Below are positions 24,913-34,506 of a stretch of 64,000 nt of DNA, in pieces. The stretch is from Guyparkeria sp. SCN-R1. GTDB lineage: Bacteria > Pseudomonadota > Gammaproteobacteria > Halothiobacillales > Halothiobacillaceae. Location: the NCBI RefSeq assembly GCF_003932495.1, contig NZ_QZMT01000003.1:1-64000 (forward strand), read 5' to 3'. Both the position numbers and the translations under genes were made by a program. The notes beneath the pieces were generated by a model. It had not been told where the DNA came from and made no database searches. It saw only the letters and a program-made list of their open reading frames with translations. Each line of letters starts with the position of its first letter. Position 1 is the stretch's first letter.

Positions 24913-25749
24913 ATGAGCAAAGCCGACCCTGACATCGTCGCCCTGGACGTGGCGCGCGCCCTGGCCGAGGACATCGGCAGCGGCGACGTCTCGGCGCAGC
25001 TGATCCCGGCCGACGAGACCGCACATGCCCGCATCATCAGCCGCGAGCCGGCAATCCTCTCCGGTGTCGACTGGGCGGATGCCGCCTTCCGGCGCGTCTC
25101 GCCGGCGGTGCGGATCGAGTGGGCCGCCGCCGACGGCGACAGCCTGTTCCCGGAACAGAGCCTGTGCCTGCTCAGCGGCCCGGCGCGCGCCCTGCTCACG
25201 GCCGAACGGGTGGCGCTGAACTTCCTGCAGACGCTCAGCGCAACGGCCACGGTCACCCGCCGATTCGTCGAGACGGTCGAAGGCACCGGCACGCAGATCC
25301 TCGACACCCGCAAGACCCTGCCCGGCCTGCGTTACGCGCAGAAGAAGGCGGTTACCGACGGCGGCGGCGCCAACCACCGCATGGGTCTCTACGACATGGT
25401 GATGATCAAGGAGAACCACATTCGGGCGGCGGGATCGATCACCGAGGCCGTTCGGGCCGCCGGGGTGGTGGCACGCGACCTGCCGCTGGAAGTCGAGGTG
25501 GAGAATCTCGAGCAACTCGAGGAGGCGCTGGGCGCCGGGGTCAAGCGCGTGCTGCTGGACAACTTTGCCCTGGATCAGCTGCGCGAGGCCGTCCGGCTCA
25601 CCGCCGGCCGGGCCAAGCTGGAATCCTCGGGCAATGTATCGCTCGAGACGGTGCGCGACGTGGCCGAGGCCGGCGTCGACTACATTTCCATCGGCGCACT
25701 GACAAAACACGTCGAGGCGATCGACCTGTCGATGCGGTTCATCGACTGA
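24913..25749 (+). CDS. nadC: Nicotinate-nucleotide pyrophosphorylase (carboxylating)
   Basis: Quinolinate phosphoribosyltransferase of NAD synthesis. In 278 residues: an N-terminal sandwich domain with EDIGSGDVSAQLI, then a seven-stranded barrel carrying DTRKTLPGLRYAQKKAV, GGGANHRMGLYDMVMIKENH and the phosphate-binding ESSGNVSLE and ISIGALTKHV. Length and all substrate-binding motifs are normal. Divergent from phoBR; a TGCTAGACT extended -10 lies about 40 bases upstream. No nadA or nadB adjacent. Confidence 0.96.
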   Translation: MSKADPDIVALDVARALAEDIGSGDVSAQLIPADETAHARIISREPAILSGVDWADAAFRRVSPAVRIEWAAADGDSLFPEQSLCLLSGPARALLTAERVALNFLQTLSATATVTRRFVETVEGTGTQILDTRKTLPGLRYAQKKAVTDGGGANHRMGLYDMVMIKENHIRAAGSITEAVRAAGVVARDLPLEVEVENLEQLEEALGAGVKRVLLDNFALDQLREAVRLTAGRAKLESSGNVSLETVRDVAEAGVDYISIGALTKHVEAIDLSMRFID

Positions 25750-25774
25750 TCACGCCCCGAGCGCGTCGATCAGG

Positions 25775-26101
25775 TCACTCGAAGTCGTAGTATTCCTGAT
25801 TCAACCAAGCGGTAACCGCCTCGACCTCTTCGTCGAACCACGGCAGACCGAAGTTGTTGGCACAGCCCTGGACCTGGGTGCGCAGGCTGTCGTAGCTACC
25901 CATATTGCCGGCGTCCGCGCGTGCCTTGAACCAGTCGTCGTCGTGCGGAACCATGTGGCACTCGGAACAGTTCTCGGCAAAGAGCTCCCCGCCCCAGCTG
26001 ATATCCGGCTCGGCGGCCGCGGGCACGGCGAGCATCAGGCCGGCGAGAAGGCCCAGCATTCGAGTCGGGCTTGCGTGCATCGTCATCTTCCTGGTTCGCA
26101 T
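25775..26101 (-). CDS. Small exported monoheme cytochrome c, atypical distal ligand
   Basis: 108 residues: signal peptide ending around AVPAAA (residue 30), one CSECH heme site (45-49), and a C-terminal helix AVTAWLNQEYYDFE. The usual class I C-terminal Met ligand is not evident; Met occurs at HMVPH and GNMGS only. The segment QVQGCANNFGLPW before the last helix recalls SHP-type cytochromes, which use an Asn near a Cys as axial ligand; this comparison is by eye. ATG 26101 has GGAG upstream; the longer frame to 26128 is unlikely. Predicted periplasmic electron carrier, partner unknown. Converges with nadC. Confidence 0.75.
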   Translation of the reverse strand: MRTRKMTMHASPTRMLGLLAGLMLAVPAAAEPDISWGGELFAENCSECHMVPHDDDWFKARADAGNMGSYDSLRTQVQGCANNFGLPWFDEEVEAVTAWLNQEYYDFE

Positions 26102-26188
26102 GGCATTGCCACTCCTTTTCTGCTGCAATTCTTAATGCGCGGGCCATCTTCAGGGCCGCATGGAGTTCGAGTGTAGGACGCCGACACT

Positions 26189-26244
26189 GATAGGAAAATC
26201 AATTTTTCCTATCCGGAACAACAATTTTCACTTGATAGGACTAT
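26189..26244. repeat. GATAGG dyad and third half-site upstream of the ArsC-like gene
   Basis: GATAGGAAAA (26189-26198) and its exact complement (26204-26213) form a 10-bp inverted repeat with a five-base gap. A further GATAGGACTATC lies at 26234-26245, next to the start codon at 26247. The A+T-rich cluster stands out from its surroundings and could be an operator for the ArsC-like/dapE pair. I could not match it to a known regulator; OxyR spacing (ATAG-N7-CTAT) is not kept. Confidence 0.4.
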
Positions 26245-26246
26245 CG

Positions 26247-26591
26247 ATGATCACCGTCTACGGGATCCCCAACTGCGACACCGTGAGAAAGGCCCGCGCC
26301 TGGCTGGCCGAGCAGGGGCTGGATTATCGCTTTCACGACTTCAAGAAGGCGGGCGTCCCGGAGGCCCAGCTGGATGACTGGCTGGAGCGATTCGGCTGGG
26401 AGACGGTGATCAACCGCCGGGGCATGAGCTGGCGCCGCCTGCCGGCCGAGGAGCGCGAGGCGATGGACAGCGCGCACGCCCGCGAGGCGGCGCTTGCCAA
26501 TCCGAGCCTGATCAAGCGCCCGGTGGTGGAACACAACGGCAACACCCTGGTCGGCTTTTCCGCCGACGACTGGCAGGAGGCCCTGGCATGA
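26247..26591 (+). CDS. ArsC/Spx-fold family protein, YffB type
   Basis: 114-residue thioredoxin-like protein of the ArsC-related family. It has the N-terminal YGIPNCDTVRKARAWL with a single Cys at position 10, and the basic loop NPSLIKRPVV that in ArsC contacts the substrate. The second Cys of thioredoxin-coupled reductases is absent, so a glutathione-linked reaction is more likely. ATG 26247 has GGA six bases upstream. The dapE start overlaps its stop by four bases, the same pairing as yffB-dapE in E. coli as I recall. Biochemical role unproven. Confidence 0.85.
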   Translation: MITVYGIPNCDTVRKARAWLAEQGLDYRFHDFKKAGVPEAQLDDWLERFGWETVINRRGMSWRRLPAEEREAMDSAHAREAALANPSLIKRPVVEHNGNTLVGFSADDWQEALA

Positions 26592-27751
26592 GTGAGGCAA
26601 CCATCGATCTCGCGCGCGAACTGATTCGTCGCCCCTCGGTCACGCCGGACGACCAGGGGTGCCAGGCGCTGATCGCCGGGCGCATCGCCCCGCTGGGCTT
26701 TGCGATCGAGTCGTTGCGCTTCGAGGAGGTCGACAACCTCTGGGCAGTACACGGGGGCCGGGGCGACGCCGCTCCCTTGTTCGTGTTCGCCGGGCACACC
26801 GACGTGGTGCCGACCGGCGAGGCCTCGCGCTGGACCTACCCGCCGTTCGGCGCCGAAATCCACGGCGGGCGCCTGTACGGACGAGGCGCAGCCGACATGA
26901 AGGGGTCGGTGGCGGCCTTCGTCACCGCCACTGAGCGCTTCCTCGCCCGGCAACCCGAACCGGCCTTCCGGCTGGGCTACCTGATCACCAGCGACGAGGA
27001 GGGTCCCGCGCAGCACGGCACCAAGCGCGTGGTGCAGTGGCTGCGCGAGAAGGGGATTTCGATCGACTGGTGCCTGGTGGGCGAGCCGTCGAGCCGCAAC
27101 CGGCTGGGCGACGAGTTCAAGATCGGGCGGCGCGGATCGATCACCGGCAACCTCGTCATCGAGGGCCGTCAGGGGCACGTCGCCTACCCGCACCTGGCGG
27201 ACAACCCGGTGCACCGCGCAACGCCGTTCCTGGCCGAGCTGGTCGAGATCGAGTGGGACCAGGGCAATGCGCACTTCCCGCCCTCGACGCTGCAGATCGC
27301 GAACATCCACGCGGGCACCGGGGCGAACAATGTCATCCCCGGCGAGCTCGCCGTGCAGTTCAATCTGCGCTTCAACACCGAAACCTCGGTCGAGGCAATC
27401 AAGAGTCGGGTCGAGGAGTTGCTCAAACGCCACGGCCTGAGCTATCAACTCGACTGGCATCTCTCGGGCGTGCCGTTCCTCACCCGCGACGACGGGCCGA
27501 TGGTGGGCGCGGTCGAGCGGGCCGTGGAAGGCGTGCTGGGAACGGCGCCGACGCCCTCTACCGCGGGCGGGACATCGGACGGGCGCTTCATTGCGCCGAC
27601 CGGCGCCCAGGTGATCGAGCTCGGCCCGCTCAACGCCACCATCCATCAGATCGACGAGCATGTCGCTGTCGAGGATCTGAAAGTCCTGTCCGCTATCTAC
27701 GAGCGCCTGCTCGACGAACTGGATACCGAGGCGCGACGCCTCCGGGGCTGA
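26588..27751 (+). CDS. dapE: Succinyl-diaminopimelate desuccinylase
   Basis: Zinc hydrolase releasing LL-diaminopimelate and succinate. The 387-residue protein is M20-family: metal ligands His in FVFAGHTDVVPTG, Asp in GRGAADMKGSVAA, the general-base/ligand Glu pair in LITSDEEGPAQHGT, Glu in VGEPSSRN, and His in ATIHQIDEHV. A dimerisation domain is inserted in the middle (about 180-295). It overlaps the ArsC-like gene (ATGA) and converges with proB. Completes the succinylase route with DapC and DapD in the same window. Confidence 0.96.
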   Translation: MSEATIDLARELIRRPSVTPDDQGCQALIAGRIAPLGFAIESLRFEEVDNLWAVHGGRGDAAPLFVFAGHTDVVPTGEASRWTYPPFGAEIHGGRLYGRGAADMKGSVAAFVTATERFLARQPEPAFRLGYLITSDEEGPAQHGTKRVVQWLREKGISIDWCLVGEPSSRNRLGDEFKIGRRGSITGNLVIEGRQGHVAYPHLADNPVHRATPFLAELVEIEWDQGNAHFPPSTLQIANIHAGTGANNVIPGELAVQFNLRFNTETSVEAIKSRVEELLKRHGLSYQLDWHLSGVPFLTRDDGPMVGAVERAVEGVLGTAPTPSTAGGTSDGRFIAPTGAQVIELGPLNATIHQIDEHVAVEDLKVLSAIYERLLDELDTEARRLRG

Positions 27752-27772
27752 CCGTCGGTCGCTGTCGCGACC

Positions 27773-28891
27773 TCAAAGGAGCACCAGGTTGTCCCGGTGC
27801 ACCAGTTCGTTTTCCTCGCGATAACCGATCGCCTCGGCGATCGCCTGGCTCGAGCAACGGACCAGCCGCGCGGCGTCGCTGCTGGGGTAGTTGACCAGCC
27901 CGCGCGCGAATTCATGGCCGTCGGCGTCGACGATCGAGACCAGCTCACCGCGGGCGAACTGCCCCGAGACGCCCGTCACGCCGACCGGCAGCAGCGAACG
28001 TCCCTGCTCGGCCACCGCCCGGGCGGCACCGGCATCGACCCGCAGCTGGCCCCGCACCCGCAGCTGCCCGGCCAGCCATTGCTTGCGCGCGGCGAGCCGG
28101 TTGGTCGCGGGGCGAAAATGCGTTCCCAGCGGCTCACCGGCGGCGAGTCGGCAGAGCACGTCCGCCTCGCTACCCGCCGCGACGATCGTCGCGGCGCCGG
28201 AACGGGCGGCGCGCTTGGCGGCCAGCACCTTGGTGTACATGCCGCCGCGACCGAGACGCCCGCCTTCGGGGGAGGCCATAGTTTCGAGGGTCGGGTCGCC
28301 GGCGGTCACCTCGGCCAGTAGCTTCGCGTCCGGCTGCTTGCGCGGGTCGGCCTCGAACAGGCCCGGCTGGTCGGTAAGGATCACCAGCATGTCGGCCTCG
28401 ACCAGGTTGGCGACCAGCGCGGCGAGTGTGTCGTTGTCGCCGAAGCGGATCTCGTCGGTGGCGACCGTATCGTTCTCGTTTACCACCGGCACCACGCCCA
28501 GGTCGAGCAGCGTGCGCAACGTACTGCGGGCGTTGAGGTAACGCTCGCGGTCGACCAGGTCGTCGTGGGTCAGGAGGATCTGCGCCGAATGGGTATCGAA
28601 CCGCGCCAGCCCCTCGGCGTACGCCTCAACCAGGCCCATCTGGCCGACGGCCGCGGCCGCCTGCAGCTTGGGCAGCGACTCGGGACGTTCATCCCAACCC
28701 AGACGCGCCATGCCCTCGGCGACCGCGCCGGAGGTGACGATGAGGATCTCGCGCCCCTCGCGGCGGAGCTCGGCCAACTGGCGCGCCCAGGCAGCGATTG
28801 CCTCACGGTCCAGGCCGCGCCCGTCCCCGGTAACCATCGCCGAGCCGATCTTGACCACCCAGCGCTGATAGCCCCTGACCTCGTCACGCAT
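27773..28891 (-). CDS. proB: Glutamate 5-kinase
   Basis: First step of proline synthesis: ATP-dependent phosphorylation of glutamate. 372 residues: amino-acid kinase domain ([57 protein letters not shown]), followed by a C-terminal PUA domain (about 280-360). Two bases after obgE on the same strand, so part of the rplU-rpmA-obgE-proB unit. proA is not in the window. Proline synthesis can also serve osmoprotection. Confidence 0.95.
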   Translation of the reverse strand: MRDEVRGYQRWVVKIGSAMVTGDGRGLDREAIAAWARQLAELRREGREILIVTSGAVAEGMARLGWDERPESLPKLQAAAAVGQMGLVEAYAEGLARFDTHSAQILLTHDDLVDRERYLNARSTLRTLLDLGVVPVVNENDTVATDEIRFGDNDTLAALVANLVEADMLVILTDQPGLFEADPRKQPDAKLLAEVTAGDPTLETMASPEGGRLGRGGMYTKVLAAKRAARSGAATIVAAGSEADVLCRLAAGEPLGTHFRPATNRLAARKQWLAGQLRVRGQLRVDAGAARAVAEQGRSLLPVGVTGVSGQFARGELVSIVDADGHEFARGLVNYPSSDAARLVRCSSQAIAEAIGYREENELVHRDNLVLL

Positions 28892-28893
28892 CC

Positions 28894-30051
<1,158 letters not shown>

Positions 30052-30094
30052 TCACCGGCCAGCCGGGCTGACCGCCAACTTACATCGTGCCGGT

Positions 30095-30352
30095 TCAGGC
30101 CGACTCGATGCTGACGAAACGGCGGCTCTTCGGACCCTTGGTCTCGAACTTCACCTGGCCGTCGGTCAGGGCGAACAGGGTGTAGTCGCGGCCGACGCCC
30201 ACGTTGCTGCCGGCGTGGAACTTGGTGCCACGCTGACGAACGATGATGCTGCCAGCGGAGACGGCTTCACCGCCGAAACGCTTCACGCCGAGGCGCTTGC
30301 TTTCACTGTCGCGCCCGTTCCGGGTAGAGCCTGCTGCTTTCTTATGTGCCAT
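30095..30352 (-). CDS. rpmA: 50S ribosomal protein L27
   Basis: 85-residue ribosomal protein near the peptidyl-transferase centre. The N-terminus [20 protein letters not shown] is the family signature and needs no leader cleavage; [22 protein letters not shown] follows. 32 bases downstream of rplU on the minus strand. Confidence 0.98.
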   Translation of the reverse strand: MAHKKAAGSTRNGRDSESKRLGVKRFGGEAVSAGSIIVRQRGTKFHAGSNVGVGRDYTLFALTDGQVKFETKGPKSRRFVSIESA

Positions 30353-30384
30353 GGTTCAAGTCTCCTGGTCTGGTCACCGGGCGC

Positions 30385-30696
30385 TTAGGCGCTGATGCCG
30401 GTGATCTTGAGTTCAGTGTAGGCCTGGCGGTGGCCCTGACGCTTCATGTGGTGCTTGCGGCGGCGGAACTTGATGATCTCCACCTTCTTGCCACGACCCT
30501 GGCCGACGATCTCGGCGGTGACGCTCGCGCCATCGACGTTGGGCGTGCCCACCTTGATGTCAGAGCCGTCGCCGACCATCAAAACCTGATCCAGCGTCAC
30601 GGTGCTGCCGGCTTCGCCAGAGAGCTTCTCGACGCGCACCTTGCTGCCTTGCTCGACGCGGTACTGCTTACCGCCGGTAACGACCACTGCGTACAT
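30385..30696 (-). CDS. rplU: 50S ribosomal protein L21
   Basis: 103-residue large-subunit protein. [25 protein letters not shown] at the N-terminus (seen here across residues 1-25) and [14 protein letters not shown] near the C-terminus are diagnostic. First gene of the rplU-rpmA-obgE-proB unit, driven by a strong minus-strand promoter at 30777-30805. Confidence 0.98.
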   Translation of the reverse strand: MYAVVVTGGKQYRVEQGSKVRVEKLSGEAGSTVTLDQVLMVGDGSDIKVGTPNVDGASVTAEIVGQGRGKKVEIIKFRRRKHHMKRQGHRQAYTELKITGISA

Positions 30697-30776
30697 GCTG
30701 TAAAACCCGAATGTTTATGCGTAAAGAGGTCGGCGACACATTGCTGCCACCGACCGGCGTTGTTTGAAGGCGCGCA

Positions 30777-30805
30777 ATCTTAGCGACCCGCGCCCCGTCC
30801 GTCAA
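30777..30805 (-). promoter_or_regulatory. Sigma-70 promoter of the rplU operon
   Basis: On the minus strand TTGACG, 17 bases, TAAGAT, then a TGCGCGCC discriminator. It has nearly the same hexamers and G+C-rich start region as the three promoters at the left edge, consistent with growth-rate or ppGpp control of ribosome genes. Leader of about 75 bases to the rplU start. Confidence 0.75.
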
Positions 30806-30831
30806 GGGAGATCTGCAGACTTCCCAAGGGC

Positions 30832-32250
30832 TTATGCCTCGACTTCCGCGGCATCGATCACCTTGAGGCCGCTTTCCTCCTGCATCGCCGCGTACTCGTC
30901 CTCGAAGAAGAACGTCTCCTCGCGGAAGGCCGGCGTCAGCTCATTGAGCCAGGTGGCTTGCTCGTCGTACTTGGCGAAGAACGGCCGCTGGACCCAATCC
31001 GGGTTGCGACCCTGGACGAAGCGCAGGACGAACACCTTCTCGCCCTGGATCTCGGCCACGCCCTGGATCTCGACCTTGCCCGGTCCAGCGGACATGGACG
31101 GGCCACGGGCGGTACGCGCCAGGCCCGAAACCCGCTTCATCGCGTCGCGATAGATCCGGTGCGCCTCGGCCAGCGGCACCTCGAAGCGGTACTTCGCCCC
31201 GGTGTCGCGCTCGACGAACATGTAATAGGGAATCATGCCCAGACGTACCTGCTCGCGCCACATGCGCGCCCAGACCTCGCCCGAATCGTTGATGTGCTTG
31301 ATCAACGGGCTCTGGGTGCGGATCTCGGCGCCGGTGGCGCGGATGCGCTTGACCGCCTCGCGGAAGATGGGGTTCTCCATCTCCTGGTAGTGGTTGATGT
31401 GCGCCATCACCGCGACGTGCTTGCCGGACTCGACCAGCCGCTCGAACAGCCCCAGGAGCTCGTCGGCGTCCGCATCGGTGACGAAGCGATACGGCCAGAA
31501 CGACAGCGCCTTGGTGCCGATGCGCACGGTCTGCACGTGCTCGAGGCGTTCGTCGAGCAGGCCCTCGAGATACGGCGCCAGGTGCTTGGTCTTCATCACC
31601 ATCGGGTCGCCGCCGGTCATCAGCAGATCGGTCAGGTTGGGACGCTCAGCCAAGTAGTCGAGCAGCTGGCCGGCCTCCTTGGAGGCAATCTTGAGGTCTT
31701 TGTCACCGACGAACTGCGCCCAGCGGAAGCAGAAGGTGCAGTAGCTGTGACAGGTCTGCCCCTGACTGGGGAAGAACAGCGCGGTCTCGCGGTACTTGTG
31801 CTGCACGCCCTCGACCGTCTCGCCGTTGACCTCGGGGAGGTTCATCTCCATCTGGCCGGCCGGGTGCGGGTTGAGCTTGTGCCGCAGCTTCCAGGCCAGC
31901 GCGGTGATCTCCTCCTTGGGCGCCTCGCGGCGATGCAGCTCGGCCATCTGCTCGTACATCTCGGGGTCGAGCATGTCACGCTGCGGGAAGGTCAGGGCGA
32001 AGATCGGGTCGTCGGGGGCACGGTCCCAGTCAATCAGGTTCTCGATGACGTAGTTGTTGACGCGAAACGGCAGCACGCTCGCGACGACCTTCATCTCGAA
32101 CAGCGCCTCCTCGCCGAGTCGCTTGAGCGGCTCGATCTTGTCGAGGTGGCGATCGGTGAAGACCTGCAGCTTGGGCGCCTGCCCATCCTGCGTACCCGCC
32201 GCTGTCGCGTGGCGGGTTCCGGGAATGCTTCGCTTGGCAACAGTCGTCAT
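30832..32250 (-). CDS. KamA family radical SAM protein (lysine 2,3-aminomutase-like)
   Basis: 472-residue radical SAM, PLP-type aminomutase family member. The cluster motif CHSYCTFC (CxxxCxxC, near residues 166-173) and RWAQFVGDKDLKI, LMTGGDPMVM and the C-terminal barrel AHINHYQEMENP fit KamA/EpmB enzymes. It is longer than EpmB (about 340 residues), so not the EF-P modifier by length. In some halophiles and methanogens a lysine 2,3-aminomutase makes beta-lysine for N-epsilon-acetyl-beta-lysine, an osmolyte, but no acetyltransferase partner is adjacent. ATG 32250 has AGG five bases upstream. Substrate unknown. Confidence 0.8.
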   Translation of the reverse strand: MTTVAKRSIPGTRHATAAGTQDGQAPKLQVFTDRHLDKIEPLKRLGEEALFEMKVVASVLPFRVNNYVIENLIDWDRAPDDPIFALTFPQRDMLDPEMYEQMAELHRREAPKEEITALAWKLRHKLNPHPAGQMEMNLPEVNGETVEGVQHKYRETALFFPSQGQTCHSYCTFCFRWAQFVGDKDLKIASKEAGQLLDYLAERPNLTDLLMTGGDPMVMKTKHLAPYLEGLLDERLEHVQTVRIGTKALSFWPYRFVTDADADELLGLFERLVESGKHVAVMAHINHYQEMENPIFREAVKRIRATGAEIRTQSPLIKHINDSGEVWARMWREQVRLGMIPYYMFVERDTGAKYRFEVPLAEAHRIYRDAMKRVSGLARTARGPSMSAGPGKVEIQGVAEIQGEKVFVLRFVQGRNPDWVQRPFFAKYDEQATWLNELTPAFREETFFFEDEYAAMQEESGLKVIDAAEVEA

Positions 32251-32351
32251 AAAACCTCGTCTGGTGCGCATGGGATAGGCCGTGCCGACCACGAGGGAAA
32301 GGCGGAACGGCGCGGCTCGCGCGCCGTTCGGTATTCCCCCAAGGCCGGCGA

Positions 32352-32379
32352 ATTCTAGTGCATTCCCCGATAAAAACAA
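32352..32379 (-). promoter_or_regulatory. Sigma-70 promoter of the KamA-family gene
   Basis: On the minus strand TTGTTT, a 16-base spacer and TAGAAT. Transcription would begin about 95 bases before the start codon. It lies in the divergent gap between this gene and the CPBP protease. Confidence 0.5.
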
Positions 32380-32516
32380 CCGCTTATACGCATGAATGCC
32401 CTCCGTGTCGGCCAAAATCGATGACCACGTCCTCGCTAGCCGCCCCCTCGGCGACAATGCCCTTTTCCAATGACCAGGGCCCCACGCCGGAACGAACAAA
32501 AGTGTCAGAACACCCC

Positions 32517-33284
32517 ATGACCGATCTTCGCCACTGGGGCCTCGCCCTGGCTCTCTCCGTGACCACGGGCCTGGCCGCGCTGTTCACCGGACACGCCGAG
32601 CCACCAGGCCTGGCAGTGCTACTGCCATTGCTGGGATTGGGGCTGATCACCGCCACCCGCGGGACGATCGGCCCAATCACCGCGACCATCGTCATCGGCC
32701 TGGGCGTGATCCTCAGCCTTCATCTCTGGCCCGGCTTTGACAACCCGCGGATCTGGCAGGACCGACACTTCTGCCGCGACTGCCTGCCCCACAGCCTCTA
32801 CCTGTCGGTCGACCAGGCCCTGCTGGTGGCCGCCTGGCTGCCGCTGCTGCTCGGGCGTTGGCGGGCAACCCGTCCGTTATCCCTGCTAACAGCCGGGCTC
32901 GCGACCATCGCCGCGGCGATCGCGTTCGGCATCGCCACCGGCCTGTTCCGCTGGCAGCCGGGCTGGCCCGGCGTATCGCTACTGACCCTGTTTGCCGCAG
33001 TGAACCTGGTCACGGTCGCCGCCGAGGAAGTGCTGTTCCGCGGCCTGATCCAGCGGCAGCTGTTGGCCCGGCTGGGCGCGGTGCATGCCTGGTGGCTCAC
33101 CGCGCTGATCTTCGGGCTGGCGCATCTGCCGTTTGGCGTCGAGTTCGCTGCCGCGGCCACCGTCGCCGGGCTGGGCTACGGCTGGGTCGCCTGGAAAAGC
33201 GGTTCGCTCTGGCCGGCCATCGCGCTGCACTGGCTGGTCAACGTGCTGCACTTCTCGCTGCTCAGCTACCCGATGCTGGCCTGA
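32517..33284 (+). CDS. CPBP family intramembrane metalloprotease
   Basis: 255-residue polytopic membrane protein of the CAAX-protease/bacteriocin-processing (Abi) family. The catalytic motifs are EEVLFRG (EExxxR), FGLAHLPFG (FxxxH) and the C-terminal HWLVN. About seven hydrophobic segments. Substrate unknown; relatives process peptides or give immunity to bacteriocins. ATG 32517 (MTDLRHWGLAL) is my choice; the frame is open from 32358 and another ATG lies at 32460, and none has a clear ribosome site. Confidence 0.78.
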   Translation: MTDLRHWGLALALSVTTGLAALFTGHAEPPGLAVLLPLLGLGLITATRGTIGPITATIVIGLGVILSLHLWPGFDNPRIWQDRHFCRDCLPHSLYLSVDQALLVAAWLPLLLGRWRATRPLSLLTAGLATIAAAIAFGIATGLFRWQPGWPGVSLLTLFAAVNLVTVAAEEVLFRGLIQRQLLARLGAVHAWWLTALIFGLAHLPFGVEFAAAATVAGLGYGWVAWKSGSLWPAIALHWLVNVLHFSLLSYPMLA

Positions 33285-33350
33285 GAACCTCGACCGACTC
33301 GTCTAATCTCGAACCCCACATGACCGGAACACTCGCCGCGAGGAACCACC

Positions 33351-34448
33351 ATGTTTCGTGCACGACTTGCCCTGCTCATTCTCCTGCCGCTGGTGCCACT
33401 ATTCGCCGTCCAGCCGGCGTTGGCCGAGCCGGCCGTCGAGACGATCACCGACGAGCTGCATCACCCCTGGGCCCTGACCTTTCTAGCCGATGGCGAGTTG
33501 CTGGTTACCGAGCGGCGCGGCCGACTCTGGCGCATCGACCCGGCGACCGGTGAGCGCCAGGCGATCGAGGGTGTGCCCGAGGTCGACCACCGCAACCAGG
33601 GTGGGCTGCTCGACGTGCTCGCCCATCCGGCGCATGCCGACGGCCAATGGATCTACCTGACCTGGGCCGGGCGCTGCGACGGCGGCAACGCCACCCACCT
33701 GGGCCGCGGGCGACTGGAGGACAACCGGCTGGTCGACTTCAAGACACTGCATGTCGCCACGCCCTGTGTCGATTCCGGCATTCATTTCGGTTCGCGGCTG
33801 GCCTTCGATCGCGACGGGCTCCTGTTCATGACCGTCGGCGACCGCGGCGAACGCAATCGCGCCCAGGATCTCGCCGATCACAACGGCTCGGTCCTGCGAT
33901 TCCACGACGACGGCCGCATTCCGGCCGACAACCCGTTCGTCGACCGGCCCGATGCCGAAGACGCGATCTTCAGCTATGGCCACCGCAACCCGCAGGGGGC
34001 AGCCACTCATCCGCAAACCGGCCGCGTCTGGATCCATGAACACGGCCCGCGCGGCGGAGACGAGATCAACATCCCGGCCGCCGGGGAGAACTTCGGCTGG
34101 CCGATCCAGACCTACGGCCGCGAGTATGCCGGCCCGGAAATCGCCCCGGACGAGGTCGAGGGCGTGACCGGACCGCTCCATCACTGGACGCCATCGATCG
34201 CCCCCTCCGGCATGACCTTTTACGATCACGCCGCCGCGCCTGACTGGCAGGGCAACCTGTTCGTCGGCGCACTGGTCAAGCGCCACCTCGCCCGTCTGCA
34301 ACTGGATGGCGAACGCGTGGTCAGCGAGGAACGCTGGCTGGAGGAACGCGAGTGGCGTATCCGCGATGTCGAGGTCGGGCCAGACGGTGCGCTCTGGGTG
34401 ATCACCGACCATGCCGATGGTCGACTGCTGCGGTTGACACCCGACTGA
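33351..34448 (+). CDS. Exported PQQ-dependent sugar dehydrogenase family protein
   Basis: 365-residue beta-propeller of the soluble aldose/glucose dehydrogenase (YliI/Asd-like) type. N-terminal signal peptide (cleavage near PALA-EP, residue 25). HHPWALTFLADGELLVTERRG opens the propeller. VGDRGERNRAQD, GHRNPQGAATHP, HEHGPRGGDEINI and APSGMTFY are the blocks around the cofactor and calcium. It would oxidise aldoses in the periplasm if PQQ is available; no pqq genes are in the window. It lies directly upstream of the metal-efflux operon, reading the same way. Confidence 0.87.
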   Translation: MFRARLALLILLPLVPLFAVQPALAEPAVETITDELHHPWALTFLADGELLVTERRGRLWRIDPATGERQAIEGVPEVDHRNQGGLLDVLAHPAHADGQWIYLTWAGRCDGGNATHLGRGRLEDNRLVDFKTLHVATPCVDSGIHFGSRLAFDRDGLLFMTVGDRGERNRAQDLADHNGSVLRFHDDGRIPADNPFVDRPDAEDAIFSYGHRNPQGAATHPQTGRVWIHEHGPRGGDEINIPAAGENFGWPIQTYGREYAGPEIAPDEVEGVTGPLHHWTPSIAPSGMTFYDHAAAPDWQGNLFVGALVKRHLARLQLDGERVVSEERWLEEREWRIRDVEVGPDGALWVITDHADGRLLRLTPD

Positions 34449-34468
34449 CCGCCAATCCGCGATAGGCC

Positions 34469-34497
34469 TTGCGCCCGCCAAAAGAGGCACCTATAGT
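34469..34497 (+). promoter_or_regulatory. Sigma-70 promoter in front of the metal-efflux operon
   Basis: TTGCGC at 34469-34474, a 17-base spacer and TATAGT at 34492-34497. The expected start site, near 34504, is only about three bases before the ATG of the small Cys-rich protein, which has no Shine-Dalgarno. The spacer is 17, not the 19-20 of CueR/MerR-activated promoters. Confidence 0.5.
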
Positions 34498-34506
34498 CCC
34501 GGCACC

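Noticed and set aside
26189-26245. OxyR operator upstream of the ArsC-like gene
   Set aside because: ATAG and CTAT elements are present but at 19- and 6-base steps rather than the repeated ATAG-N7-CTAT layout.
34469-34497. CueR/MerR-type promoter for the copper efflux operon
   Set aside because: The -35/-10 spacer is 17 bases, not the 19-20 needed, and no dyad spans it.
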